Assembly: GCF_028640845.1 (NCBI RefSeq)
Contig: NC_080541.1
Span: 173,881,002 to 173,945,001 of the forward strand
Length of the DNA stretch: 64,000 nucleotides
DNA from: Ahaetulla prasina
Lineage: Eukaryota > Chordata > Lepidosauria > Squamata > Colubridae
Direction of reading: 5' to 3'
Below, piece after piece: positions 58,998 through 64,000 of the stretch. The first letter of the stretch is position 1. Each line of letters begins with the position of its first letter. The notes beneath the pieces are model-generated. The model was not told where the DNA came from, ran no database searches, and worked only from the letters and a program-made list of their open reading frames with translations. The position numbers and the translations under genes are program-made.

Positions 58998-60470
58998 TTA
59001 TTTGCATTTCTATACCGCCCTTCTCCGAAGACTCAGGGCGGTTTACAGCCAAGATAAAACACATATACAAAAGTTAAAACACAATATTTCAATTAAAAAT
59101 CTGATTCAATTGGCCAAAATATTAAAATAACGAGTAAAACTATAAAACCAAACTATCAATAAAACCACCCATTAAAATTGCCATTAGGCCAGCCCTGCTC
59201 GGTGAAACAAAAAGGTCTTGAGCTCGTGCTTAAAGGTCCGGAGGTTGGGGAGTAGGCGTAGCCCCAAAGGTAATTCATTCCACAGGGCAGGTGCCCCCAC
59301 AGAGAAGGCTCTTCCCCTGGGGGCCACCAGCCGACACTGTTTGGCTGACGGCACCCTGAGGAGGCCCTCTCTGTGAGAGCGCACAGGCTGTTGGTGACAG
59401 TAGGCGGTCCCGTAAGTAACCTGGTCCCATGCCATGGAGCGCTTTAAAGGTGATCACCAACACCTTGAATTGCACCCGGAAGACCACTGGCAGCCAGTGC
59501 AACTTGCGCAGGAGAGATGTTATATGGGAGCTACGAGATGCTCCCTCTATCCCCCGCACAGCCGCATTCTGTACCAGTTGAAGTCTCCTGGTGCTCTTCA
59601 AGGGGAGCCCCATGTAGAGAGCATTGCAGTAATCCAGGCGGGAGGTAACGAGGGCATGAGTAACCGTGCATAATGAGTCCCAGTCCAGGAAGGGACGCAG
59701 CTGGTGAATCAGGTGCACCTGATAAAATGCTCCCCTGGCGACGGCCGTCAGGTGCTCTTCTAATGACAGCCGTGCATCCAGAGAATGCCTAGGCTGCGAA
59801 CCAACTCCCTGGGGGCCAGTGACTCGCCCCTCACAGTCAGTGACGGAATTAGCTGACTGTACCGGGATGCCGGTATCCACAGCCACTCCGTCTTGGATGG
59901 GTTGAGTCGAAGTCTGTTCATCCCCATCCAGACCCGAACGGCTTCGAGGCACCGGGACATCACATCGACAGCTTCGTTGGGGTGGTTCGGGGTGGAAATG
60001 TACAGCTGAGTATCATCAGCGTACAGCTGGCAGCTCACCCCAAAACCACGGATGATCTTCCCCAGCGGCTTCATATAGATATTAAACAGGAGAAGCGAGA
60101 GAAACAACCCCTGTGGCACCCCACACGTGAGGTGCCTTGCGGCTGATCTCTGCCCCCCTTCCAACACCCCCCTTCCAACACCATCTGCGAGCAGTCGGAG
60201 AGATAGGAGGAGAACCACCGAAAAAAGGTGCCCCCCACTCCCAAACCCCCCAACCGCCACAGCAAGATACCATGGTCGATGGTATCGAAAGCCGCTGACA
60301 GGTCTAATAGGACCAGGATAGAGGAACAACCCCTATCCCGAGCCCTCCAGAGATCATCAACCAACGCGACCAAAGCCATCTCTGTGCTGTACCCAGGCTG
60401 GAAGCCGGACTGGCACGGGTCTAGATAGACAGTTTCCTCCAGGTACCGGGGAATTGACAATTATCCATTC
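58917..60470 (-). mobile_element. CR1 LINE 3' half with reverse-transcriptase motifs
   Basis: The minus strand reads, in order, LDPCQSGFQPGYSTE, LVLLDLSAAFDTIDH, GVPQG, YADDTQLYIS, LDYCNALYMGLPLKS and LRKLHWLPVVFRVQ, the palm and thumb of a CR1 reverse transcriptase. The order spans at least three frames, so the copy is dead. One break coincides with a 14-bp tandem duplication (60153-60166 and 60167-60180). The 3' end carries the hairpin ccgccctgagtcttcggaga / agggcgg and an (AAAT)n tail of about 20 units (58917-58999 on the plus strand as TTTA). The endonuclease part is missing (5' truncated at about 60470). Confidence 0.88.
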
Positions 60471-60954
60471 CCTCTGAGATATATGAATCCACTACAGCTG
60501 TTTCACTACATATTTTGAAAATCACAGGATGTCAAGACCTTGAGACTTGGGTTCAATTTTCATCCAATCTTCCCATCCCTGAAAGACAATTGAAATGAGG
60601 AACAACAATATGACAAGACTTGCTACATAAATAACATTGATGGAAGAGATTTGGTTTCTGGGTTCATGATCTATGATATGTATTAAAATGATGAACTGCT
60701 GCAACAAGATGGGTTGCATACCACAATGACTGGTAAAATGTGTTTGGTCAATTCTTGGTTGAAGGAAGTCATTTGTTCAAACGAAAGAGTGGTTTATTAA
60801 GTAAAGTTTCATTATTGTGTGGAAAATTCTTGTTCTGCTTAGAAAAGTAATTGAATAAACTTGGCATTGGTGCAGAGAGCATCTAAATGGAGGACTAAAT
60901 AAAAGCAATTATGTTGTTGGTCCTATCACTGTCTTCTGAACCAAAGAGACAATA
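60471..60954. other. No recognised feature
   Basis: Short spacer between two CR1 copies; nothing recognisable was seen. Confidence 0.4.
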
Positions 60955-61300
60955 TGGATTTATTTATTTTATTTATTTATTTATCAAACTTCTATACCGC
61001 CCTTCTCCCGAAGGACTCAGGGCGGTGTACAGCCTTCATTTAAAACAATTAATATACATATTAAAATAACCATTAAAAAGCTTATTCAATAAAAGGCCAA
61101 ATTAAAACCGTCGGTTGACCATAAAAATACCCAATAAAATTACCATTAAAAGTTTAAAATTTAAATTTAGAATTTAAAAAGTCAGGCCAGTCCTGCTTGT
61201 ATAAATAAATAAGTTTTCAGTTCCCGGCGGAAGGTCCGAAGGTCAGGCAATTGGCGTAAACCGGGGGGAAGTTCGTTCCAGAGAGTAGGTGCTCCCACTT
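60955..61300 (-). mobile_element. CR1 LINE 3' end, 5' truncated
   Basis: A TTTA run, then taccgcccttctcccgaagg and agggcggtgtacagcc, ending in ggcggaaggtccgaaggtca and cgttccagagagtaggtgct, the same 3' region as 37309-37800. It abuts the older CR1 to its right. Confidence 0.8.
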
Positions 61301-61319
61301 TGGATCCATACTTTGGATG

Positions 61320-62130
61320 GAATTCTCCAAAAACAAACTGCAGAACTTTCAAAGAAGGGCAAAGCTAAAGTGATGAGATATTTTAATTACTCCGATATAT
61401 ACTGGGAGAGAAACTCTGCCAATCATATTACTTCTAGGAAATCCCTGATTCTTTTAAAGTTTTGTGTTGAAGTCTTTGTTTCAGAGAGTGGAAGAAGACA
61501 TAAGGGAATTCAGCTATCCTTGACTTGGTATTAATCAATAGAAAAGACTTAGTTTAAGATGTGTAAGTACTGTAGTAAGGTCATTGTAAGAAAATGATAA
61601 TATAATGCTAGAATTCCTGATTTTAAGGGAAATCAAAATTAAATGTAGTCAAGCATGTACATTGTACTTCAAAATAGCACATTTTAATAATGTCTGAAAG
61701 TAGGACACCAGACAGGAAAAACTACTTTGAACAAATTGGTGGGAGTTTGACAAGTATTAAAAGCACAGTTGTAAGCAATTCCAGTGAGAGAGGGAGGGGA
61801 AAAACAGAAGATAGTCAAAGAAACCAATGTGGCTTCCTAAAGAAGTTCAGTGAAGATCTGAAAAGAAATATAAGAAAAATAAAGAAAGGCAGATCACAGT
61901 GAAAAAATATGGGCAGGTAGCCTAGAACTGTAGAGAAGGTGTCAGGATAACTAAATCTCAGAATAAACTGAAGCCAGCAAAATATGCTAAGAATAAATAC
62001 AGGGGGAGAAGGTATATAGAAAATATTTTTTTTTAAAAATCAATATACCAGCCAGTCAACAAAAAGGCAAACTATTAGCAGGTAACAAAGAAGATCCAGA
62101 ACTGTACACATCCTGTTTCATTTCAGTCTT
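61320..62130 (+). mobile_element. Ancient CR1, endonuclease end and ORF2 middle
   Basis: A plus-strand frame reads YFNYSDIYWERNSANH, then SRKSLILLKF, corresponding to the end of a CR1 endonuclease domain (GDFNYPDI-type motif, then the LDLVLTN region in decayed form near 61510-61555). Further right, text translating like GKLLAGNKEDPELYTSCF resembles the linker before the reverse transcriptase. Many stops and frameshifts. Confidence 0.5.
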
Positions 62131-63399
62131 TTTTTTTAAGAGCATGTTCCTTCATTTAATTGTTAAGTGCAGAATAAAGGGGCAGGTTTGATGCTTGAGC
62201 TTGATAGAAATTTGATAAATGACTCCCTCTTTCCTTGAATTTTAATCTCTAGGACCAGATGAATTGTATCCTAAATACTGAAGGAACGTCTGTGGCTGAA
62301 TGGTCAAACCCTTATATATCATTTTTGAAAATTCTAATAACCCTAGAAGACAGAAATAATATTCCAAATTATTTTTAGAATAGTGAAATTTAACAGACTA
62401 GAGTGTAGTTACTTACTTAGCAAACAAAAATCACACTCAAAGGTAATAGTACTTAAAAAAACATTGGAATTTCAAGCTTCTCACCTAGGCTCAAGCTGTT
62501 AATATGTCACACTTCAAAGTAGGCCAGACAGGGAAACCAATGTCATGCAGGTCAGTGATAACTTTTATTATAATTTTGCAAGTCTTGAAAGCACTTCCCC
62601 ACTCCTTGCTTTATCTTCATGTGAACTAGGCTGGGGCTTGCCTGAGATATTGACTCACATTATTTTCCTGGCCCGAACTCAGACCTCTTTTATCTGACCA
62701 TTGCTCTTCCCTGTGTCCTTCAAGGCCATTCCCTCTGTCCTCTTCAAAAGCCATTTATTCAACTCCAGAAATTGCTCTGCTAGATTTGAAGCTTGATTTC
62801 AGACAAGAATTAAGACCTAAAACAAAATGTGATTTGTATACTGTGTAAAAAAAAAGGATCTCTGCCCAGAATGTAAACTCCAGGCTTTTCCCTTCTAATT
62901 TTCCAAGTTAATGGATTCTTGGCTAATCTCTTGCAGCCTTTGGGAGTCAGCTGAGAAAAATATAAAGAAACTTCCCAAACAAAATTCTCACCCTACTCAG
63001 TTCTTTCCACTATTCTCTAGACTGATATATATTTCTGGGGATTGGGGGTTTTGTGTACCTGTTTTTTTTTTTAATTAAATTAAAAGGAGTAGCTCTGCTC
63101 TTCCTGTAAGAGAAAAGAAAAAAACAGCCAAAATGGAGCAGGACTTTCCTTGTTTAAAATCCCATCTGAAAACAGAATCTTTTTAGATTTTCTTTGAACT
63201 TTTTTATGCCTCGACTTTTAGAAGAGAGATTTTGCCTCTTCCACAATAGTTTATGTAACAGCTCTTTCTAAATTGGCAGCAGTTGGTTTTTGCCTGATAT
63301 ATAGCCCTTGTGGTTATTGATATCTGAATATAAGTCTGCAGTGTGATGTGCCTGCAAAAAAGACAATTGCAATTTTAGATTGCATCAGTACAAATATAA
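62131..63399. other. Decayed interval between ancient CR1 fragments
   Basis: No motif was recognised. Position between an endonuclease-side fragment and a reverse-transcriptase C-terminal fragment in the same orientation suggests decayed CR1 or later insertions. Confidence 0.35.
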
Positions 63400-63900
63400 T
63401 TTCTAATTCCAGGGAAGCAATGGTTTTATTTTATCTTATTTTGATCAGGACATACCTTGAGTATTACGTACAGTTCTGAACACAATCCTTTAAGAAGGAT
63501 TCAGAGAAATTAGAACTGGTTAAAGCTATGCCTCATGAAAAGATATTGTACGTGGCTTGTGTTTCGCCTTGAGAAAAGAGAACTGAATGATAGCACTGTT
63601 CAAATACTTGAAAGAATGTCACATTAGAAAGTCCTCTCTTGTCCCAGACTCTAGGATGTGGAATAATGGATTTAATTTTCAGGAAAGCAGAATCAGACTG
63701 AATGTTAGAAACAGGTTCCTCACAGTAAGAGCAGTTTGACAGAAGAATCAATTACCCTGAAAATTGGTGGACTTTCTTTTAATGAGCTGAAGTGGAGGGT
63801 ACAGAGGCATCACTCTGGAATGCTTTGGTTTGGATTTCTGCACTGAGCAGGGGGTTGAACTTCATGGAATACTCTAAAATTCCAACTGTAAAATTCAACA
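63400..63900 (+). mobile_element. Ancient CR1 3' end
   Basis: Text translating like YLEYYVQF, then FRLEKRELNDSTVQILE, corresponds to the RPHLEYCVQFW and LEKRRLRGD segments of CR1. It ends in gcagggggttgaacttcatg and aattccaactgt, the usual CR1 3' wording. Heavily mutated. Confidence 0.6.
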
Positions 63901-63945
63901 TACATTAGTGAAATATTTAAAATGCTTTATTGTATCCTAGGAGCT

Positions 63946-64000
63946 ATGGTGGTGCAGTGGTTAGAATGCAGTATTGCAGGCTAAGTCTGCCCCTCCTGAC
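63946..64000 (+). mobile_element. Sauria-type SINE head, cut by the window edge
   Basis: Reads ctatggtggtgcagtggtta then aatgcagtattgcaggct, as at 5873 and 38295. Confidence 0.7.

Noticed and set aside
58917..58999. CRISPR-like regular repeat array
   Set aside because: It is a tetranucleotide microsatellite at a LINE tail, without spacers, in a vertebrate genome.
58838..59130. Frames with IYLF repeats
   Set aside because: They are translation of the (TTTA)n tail of a CR1 copy.

Overview
The window is vertebrate nuclear DNA, most likely from a snake. Four multi-exon genes can be followed exon by exon with GT-AG junctions and matching phases. The repeat landscape is squamate: tRNA-derived SINEs of the Sauria type, CR1 LINE tails that run into ATTCT/AATAG microsatellites (a pattern known from advanced snakes), L1 and L2 fragments, a Penelope-like element and many small hAT-type elements with 8-bp target duplications. 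No prokaryotic or viral genes are seen.

Layout. 1-4260: NSUN4 (minus, exons 1-3 only; the rest lies off the left edge). 5637-10562: UQCRH (minus, complete, 4 coding exons, 91 aa). 10563-10913: a CpG-rich divergent promoter shared by UQCRH and LRRC41. 10914-26698: LRRC41 (plus, complete, 10 coding exons, 807 aa). 26699-28114: convergent 3' ends of LRRC41 and RAD54L. 28115-51547: RAD54L (minus, complete, 18 coding exons, 743 aa) with its CpG-rich promoter at 51548-52200. 52201-64000: no host gene recognised, mostly layered retroelements. The order and orientation NSUN4-UQCRH-LRRC41-RAD54L is the same, as I recall it, as on human chromosome 1p.

Roles. NSUN4 is a mitochondrial rRNA m5C methyltransferase and UQCRH is the hinge protein of respiratory complex III. 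LRRC41 is a leucine-rich-repeat substrate receptor for Elongin BC-Cullin 5 ubiquitin ligases. RAD54L is the SWI2/SNF2-type motor that works with RAD51 in homologous recombination. They are neighbours by conserved synteny, not an operon.

The most unusual structures are: a Penelope-like element (38911-40149) with an open GIY-YIG reading frame, inverted terminal arms and a hammerhead-like hairpin showing a compensatory base-pair change between the two arms; a spacer-free perfect 130-bp palindrome (15350-15479) with an 8-bp target duplication; two hAT-type elements side by side whose target duplications overlap (42588-43059); a SINE family whose 3' tail matches the terminal hairpin of the local CR1 LINEs; and a Cys-to-Ser change in the likely BC box of LRRC41.
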